From: JBOGWP01 sp050693875
GTDB taxonomy: Bacteria > Actinomycetota > CADDZG01 > JAHWKV01 > JBOGWP01
Assembly: GCA_050693875.1 (NCBI GenBank)
Contig: JBOGWP010000194.1
Location: 1-14,832 of the forward strand
Reading direction: 5' to 3'
DNA length: 14,832 nt
Shown here: positions 6,227-13,536 of the stretch, piece by piece
Layout of the letters: each line of letters starts with the position of its first letter
Numbering within the stretch: position 1 is the stretch's first letter
The notes under the pieces: generated by a model
Told to the model about the DNA's origin: nothing
Seen by the model: the letters and a program-made list of their open reading frames with translations, nothing else
Database searches by the model: none
Translations under genes and position numbers: made by a program

Positions 6227-6240
6227 AACCACACGGATGT
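6227..6240 (+). promoter_or_regulatory. 14-base shared element, copy 2 (upstream of metallopeptidase)
   Basis: AACCACACGGATGT on the plus strand, identical to the minus-strand copy at 2762-2775. It lies 132 bases before the metallopeptidase start and about 105 bases before the divergent transpeptidase start. The dyad is slightly imperfect here (CACA-CGGA-TGTC). Confidence 0.35.
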
Positions 6241-6372
6241 CGACCCGAGGAAACCCCCGCCCCTGATACCCGATTTCGCGCTCGCGGCAGCCGGGATCGC
6301 GCCCGACGCGGGTGGCCGCACAACTCGCCCCGGCGAGCGACAAACGCCCCAGCCGCGCGTCATCCTGAGGGA

Positions 6373-6747
6373 GTGACGACCCGCCTGCCGCCCGCCGAGT
6401 TCGAAGGGCTCGTCGCCGAGGCGCTCGAGTCGATCCCACCCGAGCTGGCGGCGCGGATGTCGAACGTCGAGATCGTCGTGGAGCTGGAGCCCGGGGACGA
6501 GGCGCAGGCCGTTCGGGCAAACCCCCGCACGCTGCTCGGCCTCTACCAGGGCGTGCCGCTGACCGAGCGAGGCGAGGCCTATTACGGAGTGCTGCCCGAC
6601 CGAATCCTGCTCTACCAGCGGAACATCGAGCGGGCGGCGGCCACCGAGGCAAACATCCGTGAGGTCGTGCGGGTCACGGTCATCCACGAGGTCGCCCACC
6701 ACTTCGGGATCGGCGACGACCGCCTGGCGGAGCTGGGCTGGGCCTGA
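6373..6747 (+). CDS. Small zincin-like metallopeptidase family protein (Zincin_1 / DUF1025)
   Basis: The product has 124 residues. The C-terminal HEVAHHFGIGDD (105-116) fits HExxHxxGxxD: H105 and H109 are zinc ligands, E106 is the catalytic base, and D115 is the third ligand. Upstream, TLLGLYQGVPL and PDRILLYQRNIE match the conserved part of the small Zincin_1 (DUF1025) family. There is no signal peptide, so it should be cytoplasmic; its substrate is unknown. The start is GTG 6373; GAGGGA abuts it directly, so the ribosome-binding site is poor. The gene converges on DUF5719 with only 11 bases between stop codons and no terminator in the gap. In other actinobacteria, as I recall, this family sits co-directionally between DUF5719 and DUF3499, so the orientation here is unusual. 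Confidence 0.88.
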   Translation: MTTRLPPAEFEGLVAEALESIPPELAARMSNVEIVVELEPGDEAQAVRANPRTLLGLYQGVPLTERGEAYYGVLPDRILLYQRNIERAAATEANIREVVRVTVIHEVAHHFGIGDDRLAELGWA

Positions 6748-6758
6748 GACCGGGGGAA

Positions 6759-8150
6759 TCAATCGATCAGACGGGCCGGCACGGCGATGACGTCGCGGAA
6801 GGGTTCGCCCACGCGGGTCTCGTGCTCGACCACCACGCTTCCCCCGGCCTCGATGACCGCGACGGCGGGCTTGCCTCCAAGGAAGGGCGTCAGGTCGATC
6901 GTGGTCCTGCGGCCGGGCTCGAGCCGCAAGGCGGTCAACTCGGGCGGCTTCGCCTCGGTTCCCTCGGTGATGAGCGTGACGGAGGCCGTCGTGGCGGCTT
7001 GCCCATCGTTGAGCACGGCGAGGATGCTTGTGCCTCCCGACGGCGAGCCGACGGATGCCGCCCAGCGCCTCCCCGAGACCGCCGAGCCGAAGGCGTTCTC
7101 GAGCACGCGGGCCCCGGACGTCAGGATCTGCCGGCGCTCCACGACAACGGGCACCCCGTTCACCCCCTGCACCGAGACTCCGTGGCGAGCCCCGGGTGGC
7201 ACGTGTTCGGCAAGATTCACCGCAACCTGCTTCCCGGCGGGGACGGGCAGCTCTTGCAGGGGGCCCGGGGTCAGCTGCTCCGCCTCGGTGTGCACGATGA
7301 TGCGCACCAACGCCTCCACCTCCCCGGGATTCGCAAGCAGCAGGATCTCTGCTCCGCCCGGCTGCACCTCGCCCCCCGCCATGCCCCATCGCGTCGAGGG
7401 CGCCAGCTCGCCGAGATCGAGGTCGAGCCCTCGAAGGCCCTCCCGCGTCGAGGCCCGGAGGTACCTGGTGACGACGACCCGCCCGCGGGTCGCCACGACC
7501 TCGACTCCGAAGGAGGCACTCTCGGGGTAGAAGTCGGCAAGCGGGACCTCGAGTTGTGAACGCTGGGGGACGTGCACGTCTCGCAAGCGCGCGGGCACGG
7601 TGTCGCCGTCGGGGGCGAGGATCCGGACCCGGATCGTCGCTTCCTCCTCGAAGGCGTTGAGCAACAGGAGCGTCACCTTCTCGCCGCGGGCCGTGCTTGC
7701 GGACGCGAACAGCCAGCGTGTCCACGGCTGCTCCGCGCAGCGAGCCGAAGCTGCCCCGACACCGGGCACCGTCACGAGGCCGTGGGTGACGGATCGCTGA
7801 CCGAACGACTCTACGATCGCGGCGACGCGCCCTCCGAGGTCGCCGCCGGGTATGGCGGCCATCCGCCGAGGTGCCAGGTCGAGCTCGCGGGAACCGAGCA
7901 CCCCGGCGTCGGCGATGCCGGAGGCCCGCACGTGCACCGGACGTCCGACGACATTCGCGGTCGAGACCAGCGCCGTCGCGTCCTCCTCCGACGGGAACGG
8001 GCAATAGGAGGCCGCGGACACGAAGCCTCCGCCGGGCTCGTGGCCCCCCCACTCCGCCCGCTCCGAGGGCCGGTTGAGGATCACCAACCCGGCGACGGCC
8101 AGCCCGATCAGGAGCCCGGAAACCGCCTCCCCCTTGCGAAGAGAGCTCAT
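6759..8150 (-). CDS. DUF5719 family membrane-anchored extracytoplasmic protein
   Basis: The product has 463 residues. One N-terminal membrane segment (about 10-26, SGLLIGLAVAGLVIL) leads to a long extracytoplasmic part. That part is made of repeated beta-rich segments ending in phrases such as LLLLNAFEEEATIRVRIL, ILLLANPGEVEALVRIIV and SILAVLNDGQAATTASVTLI. These look like tandem immunoglobulin-like modules and match what I know of DUF5719. C50 and C138 are candidates for a disulfide. The ATG at 8150 overlaps the glycosyltransferase stop in ATGA, a sign of translational coupling; longer upstream extensions of the frame are shadow of that gene. It probably works with the glycosyltransferase at the outer membrane surface, perhaps as an accessory or polymer-binding subunit. 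No catalytic motif is visible. Confidence 0.85.
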   Translation of the reverse strand: MSSLRKGEAVSGLLIGLAVAGLVILNRPSERAEWGGHEPGGGFVSAASYCPFPSEEDATALVSTANVVGRPVHVRASGIADAGVLGSRELDLAPRRMAAIPGGDLGGRVAAIVESFGQRSVTHGLVTVPGVGAASARCAEQPWTRWLFASASTARGEKVTLLLLNAFEEEATIRVRILAPDGDTVPARLRDVHVPQRSQLEVPLADFYPESASFGVEVVATRGRVVVTRYLRASTREGLRGLDLDLGELAPSTRWGMAGGEVQPGGAEILLLANPGEVEALVRIIVHTEAEQLTPGPLQELPVPAGKQVAVNLAEHVPPGARHGVSVQGVNGVPVVVERRQILTSGARVLENAFGSAVSGRRWAASVGSPSGGTSILAVLNDGQAATTASVTLITEGTEAKPPELTALRLEPGRRTTIDLTPFLGGKPAVAVIEAGGSVVVEHETRVGEPFRDVIAVPARLID

Positions 8151-11100
8151 TGGGAACGAGATCGCGGGTTGGGAGCGGCCGCTGAGAGGGCCACAGCGAC
8201 CACCCCGGCCTGCACGGCCAGCCAGAACGCGCGCATGAGCCGGCCCCGGTATCGAAGCCGGATCTCCCCAAGGGCGGTCGCAGGGACCCGGAATCGGTTC
8301 GCCCATCCAAAGGCACGCCCGTGCGATAGCTCCTTCCCGCCGATCGAGGCTTCCCACCCGCCGCTGTAGTTGTCGGCGAGCAGGAGCACGGGATGGCGGG
8401 TCCGGGGGACGTCCCCGGCAAACCCGGACGAAGCCGGGGGAATCGGACGCCCCCCCTTCCAGTCGGTCAGCAGCAGCTCCTGAGGATCCCCGCCCCCCGT
8501 CGCAGACCCGTCCAGTGCCGGCGGGGCGAGGACCGCCCGCGGAAGCCATTGCAGGTTCTCGAAGATGGCAACGCGCTCCTCCTGCTGGCGCAGCGCGATG
8601 TCACGCTGGCGAGCCAGCGCGCGCATCAGCGCTGCGTCGCCGGGGTCGACGACGATGAACCGGACGCTCGCCGTCGCCAGGAGATGCCCGGCCAGATGGA
8701 TCCGCATTCCGGCGAGCGACGTCACGATGTCGTCGAGCCGGCGTTGCCCCGGCGAGCTGAAGAACGAGAGCCCGTCGAGCATCGTGAGACCGCCGGGGCC
8801 CGTGAGCAGATAGGGCACCTCGGCCGGCCGGGCGGCCGCCCGCACCGGGTCGACCCAGGCCCGGCCGAGCCACAGTACCCGAAACCCGGACCGCTGCTGG
8901 GCGCTGGACTGGAAGTACGACGAGAGCGCGGCGGCGAGCTGCTCCCCGGTGTCCGCCGCCAGCGTGGCAGCAGGCCGCCGGACCCCCCACAGCGAGGGGA
9001 GCCACGACACCAGGGCCACGGACGCGACCGCCACCAGCGAGACCACGGCAGCGGCGTGCCGCCACCCGAGCCCCCGGCGGGGGAGCTCCTCCTGGATCCC
9101 GGCGACGAGATGGCCCATCAGTGCCGCGACTGCCGCCGCCCCGATCACGAAGAGCATCACCGGAGACGCTGCGGGAGGGGGAGCCCATCCGGCAGCGACG
9201 ATCCCTCCCAGGACGGCGAACGACAGCCAGACGATCGCCAGCCTACGCGCCTCCCCTCGCCGGGGTGCGGATGGGAGCAGCGTCGATCCCAGAGCGATGA
9301 CGAGCGCGGCGATGGAGGGCAGGAGTCCGCTCCCCCCGGCAAGGACCATCGTCCGGAAGCTCTCCCGCGCCCACAGGGGTCCGTAGGCGGTCCCCCCACC
9401 CACGCCGGCGAACAGCGGGGCGAGGATGGCGCCGCCGGGACGCAGTGCCTCGAGCGACCAGGGGATCAGCAGGAGGAGCGCCAGGGCCAGCCCAACCCCG
9501 AGGCGAACCCACCCGTTCACCAGGGCCTTCCGGCCGGGCGCGCCGGCGGCCGCCCCACCGGGGGCGGCGCCGAGCGGACCGCCGAACGCCGCGCCGGGAG
9601 CCCCGCCCGGAAGACCGGCGGCCCCACGAGGGCCCAGACAGCGAATGCCGGCCAGCAGCCAGAGCACCACCAGGAGCGGGAAGGCACTCGGAGCGAGCGC
9701 GCAGACGAGCGCAGCGACGAGGGCAAACCGGAACAGATCCCGCGCCCTCGCGACGGGGCGTGCCCGGGCGGGCGAAGGCAGCAAGTCCATCGAAGGCGAC
9801 GTCTCCTGGGCCTCTTCGCTCATGACCCGGCTTCCGAGATCGAAAAGGAACGGCAGCCCGGCGAAGAGGGCCAGTGCGGCGAGATCCCCGCGTCCGAGCG
9901 CGATGCTCAGAGCCGGGGCGAGCACGTACACCGCCGCCGCCGCCAGCCTCGCGGCGGGGAACCGCGCCCGGCGTGCAGTGAGACGGCTCATGCCGGCGAC
10001 GCCGATGACGATCAGGATCGCGACCAGCAGCTTTTGAGCCAGCACGGGACTCCCCAGCGCCAGGAGGCCGACCGGCCAGAGAAGGAGCAGCGCCGGCGGA
10101 GCGGCCGACGCCGACCCGAGACCGACATCCCGCCAGCTCGAGAAGTAGGCGGAGGCCAGCCGGGATATCGGGGCCGGAAACGGCCAGAGGCCGCCGGCGG
10201 CCACCGGCCCGCCCAGTACGAAGTCGCGCCCGGCCAGCAACAGAACAAGCGTCAAGAGAATCCCCACCAGCGTGCCCGGCCGCCGCAACCAGCCGCCGAG
10301 CGCGGCTCGGAGCGCAGGGGGTGAGAGACGGGCGAGCCCGCGCGTGCCGAGTGGCACCGCCTCGTGCCCCCACTCTGCGAGCCGGCGCTCGAGGAAGACC
10401 CGCGCCCGGAACACGTCCCGGACAACCAGAGGCCGGATCCTCCGGTCAGGAACCACGCGGCGCTTTTGCACGGCACGCCTCCGGCGGAGGACGTCGGGAA
10501 GCGTGGCGCCGAACGACGCCAGCGCCCGGGGGTAGCTGGGCAGCTCGTCGAACCGCCGGAGTGCGACGAGAGCGATCACCTCGGCGACCAGCAGCATCAG
10601 ATACCCGGTGACGACGAGGGGCAGCCTCGGAGCGGCGACGTTCTTGACGATCGTCCGGAGCCGGTTCCGGCGGGTGAGGAAGCGGACCATGCGTGCGGGG
10701 GCGGCCTCCCGCTGCAGGGTGGCGAGCGCGGCCGCGTGGCGCAAGCGAGCCGCGGGCTGCACGACGACCACGAACCCGGCGACCCGGGCGCGCAAGCAGA
10801 GATCGAGATCCTCGCCGTAGGCGAAATACGCGCCGTCCCAGGACCCGCAGCGCTCGACGAGCGCCCGGCTGGCGAGGGTGCAGGCGCTGGTCACGAACAG
10901 CACCTCCCGGCGGGCATCGTGCTGGCCCTGGTCGATCTCGCCCTTCTCCAGGCCAGAGAGGGGATAGCCGAACTGGTCGGCACCCATCCCGACCTCGATG
11001 AGGACGTGCGGCTCCTGCCAGTCGACGGCCTTGCCCCCCACGACCCCCGCGCCGGTCTCGGACGCCGCTGCAACGAGCAGGGAGACGCACTCGGGGTCGA

Positions 11101-11410
11101 GCGCGACGTCGTCGTGGAGGAACAGGAAGTAGTCGGCCCGTGGTGCGGCAGAAGATGCGGCGAGCGCCCGGTTGGCCGCGGCACCGAAGCCAATGTTGCG
11201 CTCGAGTCGGAGGAACTCGGCGCGTGGCGTCACCCATCGGACGGTGGGTTCCGCCGACGACCGAGAGCCATTGTCGACCACGACCACATCGAGCGCCGGA
11301 TGGACCTGACCCGCCAGGCTTCGCAAGCACTCGCCGAGCCACGCTTCACCGTTGTGGGTCACGACGACGGCGAGGACTCGAGGTGAGGTCGGGACGTTAG
11401 GCTCGTCCAC
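8147..11410 (-). CDS. Large family 2 glycosyltransferase fused to a polytopic membrane domain
   Basis: With GTG 11410 the product has 1087 residues. Residues 10-230 are a GT-A fold family 2 glycosyltransferase: VVVTHNG (15-21), VVVDNGS (43-49), NIGFGAAANRAL (72-83), the metal-binding FLHDD (97-101), and GEDLDLCLRARVAG (199-212). A membrane helix follows at about 260-280. From about 400 to 870 there are many hydrophobic segments with the look of a polytopic transferase or flippase. The last 200 residues include an extracytoplasmic part with DNYSGGWEASIGG, resembling the C-terminus of YfhO-type proteins, then a final helix. A Gly/Ala/Pro-rich loop (about 9530-9640) lies between membrane segments. 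It probably transfers a sugar to a lipid or wall polymer and helps export it; donor and acceptor are unknown. The gene starts 32 bases after a TATAAT box and is coupled to DUF5719. The frame continues upstream across the sigma gene as shadow only. Confidence 0.88.
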   Translation of the reverse strand: MDEPNVPTSPRVLAVVVTHNGEAWLGECLRSLAGQVHPALDVVVVDNGSRSSAEPTVRWVTPRAEFLRLERNIGFGAAANRALAASSAAPRADYFLFLHDDVALDPECVSLLVAAASETGAGVVGGKAVDWQEPHVLIEVGMGADQFGYPLSGLEKGEIDQGQHDARREVLFVTSACTLASRALVERCGSWDGAYFAYGEDLDLCLRARVAGFVVVVQPAARLRHAAALATLQREAAPARMVRFLTRRNRLRTIVKNVAAPRLPLVVTGYLMLLVAEVIALVALRRFDELPSYPRALASFGATLPDVLRRRRAVQKRRVVPDRRIRPLVVRDVFRARVFLERRLAEWGHEAVPLGTRGLARLSPPALRAALGGWLRRPGTLVGILLTLVLLLAGRDFVLGGPVAAGGLWPFPAPISRLASAYFSSWRDVGLGSASAAPPALLLLWPVGLLALGSPVLAQKLLVAILIVIGVAGMSRLTARRARFPAARLAAAAVYVLAPALSIALGRGDLAALALFAGLPFLFDLGSRVMSEEAQETSPSMDLLPSPARARPVARARDLFRFALVAALVCALAPSAFPLLVVLWLLAGIRCLGPRGAAGLPGGAPGAAFGGPLGAAPGGAAAGAPGRKALVNGWVRLGVGLALALLLLIPWSLEALRPGGAILAPLFAGVGGGTAYGPLWARESFRTMVLAGGSGLLPSIAALVIALGSTLLPSAPRRGEARRLAIVWLSFAVLGGIVAAGWAPPPAASPVMLFVIGAAAVAALMGHLVAGIQEELPRRGLGWRHAAAVVSLVAVASVALVSWLPSLWGVRRPAATLAADTGEQLAAALSSYFQSSAQQRSGFRVLWLGRAWVDPVRAAARPAEVPYLLTGPGGLTMLDGLSFFSSPGQRRLDDIVTSLAGMRIHLAGHLLATASVRFIVVDPGDAALMRALARQRDIALRQQEERVAIFENLQWLPRAVLAPPALDGSATGGGDPQELLLTDWKGGRPIPPASSGFAGDVPRTRHPVLLLADNYSGGWEASIGGKELSHGRAFGWANRFRVPATALGEIRLRYRGRLMRAFWLAVQAGVVAVALSAAAPNPRSRSQ

Positions 11411-11438
11411 ATGCCGACCCGAGACGAGAGATCGGCAG

Positions 11439-11444
11439 ATTATA
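11439..11444 (-). promoter_or_regulatory. Consensus -10 box for the glycosyltransferase-DUF5719 operon
   Basis: The minus strand reads TATAAT here, a perfect match in a GC-rich setting. Transcription would begin near 11432, leaving a leader of about 22 bases before GTG 11410. The -35 position (17-base spacer) reads GAAAGA, which does not match the housekeeping consensus, so an activator or another sigma factor may be involved. Confidence 0.5.
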
Positions 11445-11533
11445 TGTGCCGGGATTGGACTTCTTTCGTCCCCAACCCCCCTCCGTGGAGCCCAGGCAGG
11501 AGCCCAGCGAACCGCAGGCCGTGGGTAGGGTGC

Positions 11534-11564
11534 GGGGGGCGACCTCTTCATCCCCCCGGTCGCC
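11534..11564 (+). promoter_or_regulatory. Leader hairpins ahead of the sigma factor gene
   Basis: GGCGACC (11538-11544) pairs perfectly with GGTCGCC (11558-11564). The overlapping GGGGGG (11534-11539) can instead pair with CCCCCC (11552-11557). The element ends 26 bases before ATG 11591 and follows a possible -10, TAGGGT, at 11526-11531. It may affect translation of the sigma factor or stop transcription early. Confidence 0.35.
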
Positions 11565-11590
11565 GAGCCGATGAAACCACCGTGGCCCAT

Positions 11591-12187
11591 ATGAGCGAGC
11601 AGGTTGCCGAGCACGACGTCACCGCCGAGCTGGAGCTCGTCGAGCGGGCGAAGCAACGAGAGCCGCACGCCTGGGCAGAGATCTACGAACGGTTCTCGGG
11701 ATCGGTCTATGCCTTCTTCGTCCACCAGCTCCAGAACCGACAGACGGCAGAAGATCTGACCGGCGGGGTCTTCGTCGAGGGGCTTCAATCGGCCCACCGG
11801 TTCCAGGGTGATCTCGCCGCGATGCGTTCGTGGCTCTTCCGGATCGCCCGGAACAATCTGATCGACTACTTCCGCCGCGAGCGCAGGGTCACATGGGAGC
11901 CAATCGACGACACCAATCCGACCGAGCTTGCCCGGGTCAGCCCGGTCGAGGACCCGGAGGAGTCGGCACTGTCGAACCTCGACCGCCAGCGGCTGCTCGA
12001 GGTGATCGAATCCCTCTCGCCTGATCAGCGGGAGGTCGTCCTCCTCCGGCTGGCAGGGGGGCTGACGTCGCCGGAGATCGCCGAGATGGTCGGGAAGACG
12101 GTGGGGGCGGTGAAGGCGCTCCAACACCGAGCGGTGGCCTCGCTGGCGCGAGCGCTCCAACCTGCGGACCGTCGGGGTGGAGTCTGA
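11591..12187 (+). CDS. ECF-type RNA polymerase sigma factor
   Basis: The product has 198 residues, a normal ECF length. Sigma region 2 spans about 28-100, with the core-binding and -10 segments in AWAEIYERFSGSVYAFF, AEDLTGGVFVEGL and SWLFRIARNNLIDYFRRE. A linker rich in Asp, Glu and Pro (101-130) leads to region 4 (about 134-187), whose helix-turn-helix SPEIAEMVGKTVGAVKALQHR recognises the -35. It directs RNA polymerase to a private promoter set. I chose ATG 11591; GTG 11582 is also in frame, and neither has a good Shine-Dalgarno sequence. Longer starts back to 11411 would overlap the divergent promoter. The DUF5667 membrane gene follows it. Sigma factors paired with such proteins include the BldN-type group in Streptomyces, as I recall, but I do not assign that name here. 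The divergent glycosyltransferase operon is an obvious possible target. Confidence 0.9.
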   Translation: MSEQVAEHDVTAELELVERAKQREPHAWAEIYERFSGSVYAFFVHQLQNRQTAEDLTGGVFVEGLQSAHRFQGDLAAMRSWLFRIARNNLIDYFRRERRVTWEPIDDTNPTELARVSPVEDPEESALSNLDRQRLLEVIESLSPDQREVVLLRLAGGLTSPEIAEMVGKTVGAVKALQHRAVASLARALQPADRRGGV

Positions 12188-12293
12188 CTCCGCTTTGGGG
12201 GCATTGTGGAGAGTTGGTGGCCCCTGGCCCCGTATCTCTTTCAGCCTCGACGTCGCTGTCCTGATCGACATGGATGAGCCGCGGAAGGAGCGG

Positions 12294-13382
12294 ATGGCAC
12301 ACGAGGACCTCCTGGACGAGGCCCTGGACGCCCTGGCCCGGGATGGGCGCGAGGGCGTCGAGCGGCTTCTGGCCGGACGCCCCGGAACCTCCGCCGTGGG
12401 CTCGCTGCTCGTCGCCGCCGACGGCGCCCGCCGGCTCCTCTCGGTACGCCTGCCTACCGCCGTCCGGGCGGCCCACGTCCGGACGCTGATGGACTTGGCG
12501 CGCGCCCCGGTTCCCGCTGGAGCCGGGCCGGCTCGGGTGACGCGCGACGAGTGGGCGAGGCAGGTCACCGGAGCATCCGATCCCCTGCCCGCCGGACGGG
12601 CCGCTCCTCCGACCGGCGACTCGCCCCGCCGCCTCCGGCGGCTGGTGCTCCGCCCCGTCGCCGTTCTCGGGCTCGTGGGAGCGCTCGCCGCCCCTTCGAC
12701 CGCCGCCTTTGCAAGCAATGCGCAGCCCGGCGACGTCCTGTACGGCACCAAGCTCGCCGTCGAGCAGGTCCGGTTAGCGCTGGAGCGGGATCCTGCCGGC
12801 GACGTGGACCTCCATTTGACCTTTGCCGAGAACAGGCTCGAAGAGATCGCCGCCGCCCTGGCGGAGGACGGCCAGGGCCGCGACCTCGGGCAGACGATGC
12901 GGAACCTCCGTCAGCACCAGGCCGCGGCTGAAGCGGGGCTGGAAGACCTGCGCGAGGCAGGGGAGCCGACAGCCTCGCTCGGCGATCACCTCGAGTCGGT
13001 CTTCTCCAAGCACGTCGAGGTGCTGAGCGGCCTCGCGGCGCAGGCCGATTGCGATCCTGCCGACCCCGACGCCGGCAAGGCGCAGTGCCACGGACTCCTC
13101 AACGCCCTCGAGAACTCGCAGAAGGCGGCCGCGAAGCACGAGGGAATTCCACCGGGTCAGTCGGGCGACCCCGGATCGACCGGGGCTCCTCAGGTACCCC
13201 CGGGACGATCCCGAAGCGATCAGGCGCCTCCCGGTCCCGAGATCGCCCCGCCGCCCCCGGGGCTGACCAAGCGGCAGCAACCCACCACCATAGAAACCAC
13301 GCCGAGCCCGACGAGCGAGTCGGGCCCGGTGCGCGAGCAAGCCCCCGGGAAGGCGAGTAAGCCAACACCTCCCAAGCCTTAG
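12294..13382 (+). CDS. Membrane protein with DUF5667 domain, probable anti-sigma partner
   Basis: With ATG 12294 the product has 362 residues. The N-terminal cytoplasmic part (1-115) includes an amphipathic start HEDLLDEALDALARDG. One membrane helix at about 118-139 is followed by SNAQPGDVLYGTKLAVEQVR (about 141-160), the hallmark of DUF5667, and by helical segments with possible coiled-coil character (170-250). Two cysteines near ADCDPADPDAGKAQCHG could form a disulfide. The last 100 residues are Pro/Ser/Gly-rich, a wall-spanning type of tail. This layout suits a transmembrane anti-sigma factor that holds the preceding ECF factor; no zinc-binding HxxxCxxC motif is present. I chose 12294 for GGAAGGAG 3 bases upstream. 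A GTG at 12177 overlaps the sigma stop by 11 bases and would add 39 residues; an ATG at 12270 is also possible. Confidence 0.8.
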   Translation: MAHEDLLDEALDALARDGREGVERLLAGRPGTSAVGSLLVAADGARRLLSVRLPTAVRAAHVRTLMDLARAPVPAGAGPARVTRDEWARQVTGASDPLPAGRAAPPTGDSPRRLRRLVLRPVAVLGLVGALAAPSTAAFASNAQPGDVLYGTKLAVEQVRLALERDPAGDVDLHLTFAENRLEEIAAALAEDGQGRDLGQTMRNLRQHQAAAEAGLEDLREAGEPTASLGDHLESVFSKHVEVLSGLAAQADCDPADPDAGKAQCHGLLNALENSQKAAAKHEGIPPGQSGDPGSTGAPQVPPGRSRSDQAPPGPEIAPPPPGLTKRQQPTTIETTPSPTSESGPVREQAPGKASKPTPPKP

Positions 13383-13506
13383 TTGGTTAGCGGGTCGCTT
13401 TGCTCCCCGGTACGGGCCAGAGAGGCACCCGAGTTCCGCGGCTCGTGAGCAGACGGATCGCCGAAAAGGGCCGTTGACCAGGGAAAACGCGTGAGAGCGC
13501 CGAAGA

Positions 13507-13524
13507 CCGCGTGTGTCCACGCGG
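13507..13524. repeat. Small perfect hairpin between the DUF5667 gene and the transposase
   Basis: CCGCGTG (13507-13513) pairs with CACGCGG (13518-13524) across TGTC. It lies 12 bases beyond the transposase stop and could be a transposase-side terminator or part of the insertion-sequence end. Without the other end of the element neither can be decided. Confidence 0.35.
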
Positions 13525-13536
13525 GGGGAGGTCAGA

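Larger units (their letters stand above)
6122..6372. other. Divergent intergenic region between L,D-transpeptidase and metallopeptidase
   Basis: About 250 bases without a gene. On the transpeptidase side it holds a perfect tandem AAACTCCCG pair (6172-6189) overlapping a hairpin (6184-6198). In the middle is the second copy of the 14-base element (6227-6240). TGATAC near 6269 could be a -10 for the metallopeptidase, but this is weak. Confidence 0.5.

Noticed and set aside
8393..10324. 643-codon plus-strand open frame opposite the glycosyltransferase
   Set aside because: Its product is a charged, repetitive sequence typical of frames antisense to GC-rich membrane protein genes, with no recognisable domain.
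11411..12751. N-terminal extension of the glycosyltransferase frame across the sigma factor and part of the DUF5667 gene
   Set aside because: The glycosyltransferase domain begins right after GTG 11410, and a TATAAT box lies just upstream. The extension is antisense to two recognised genes.
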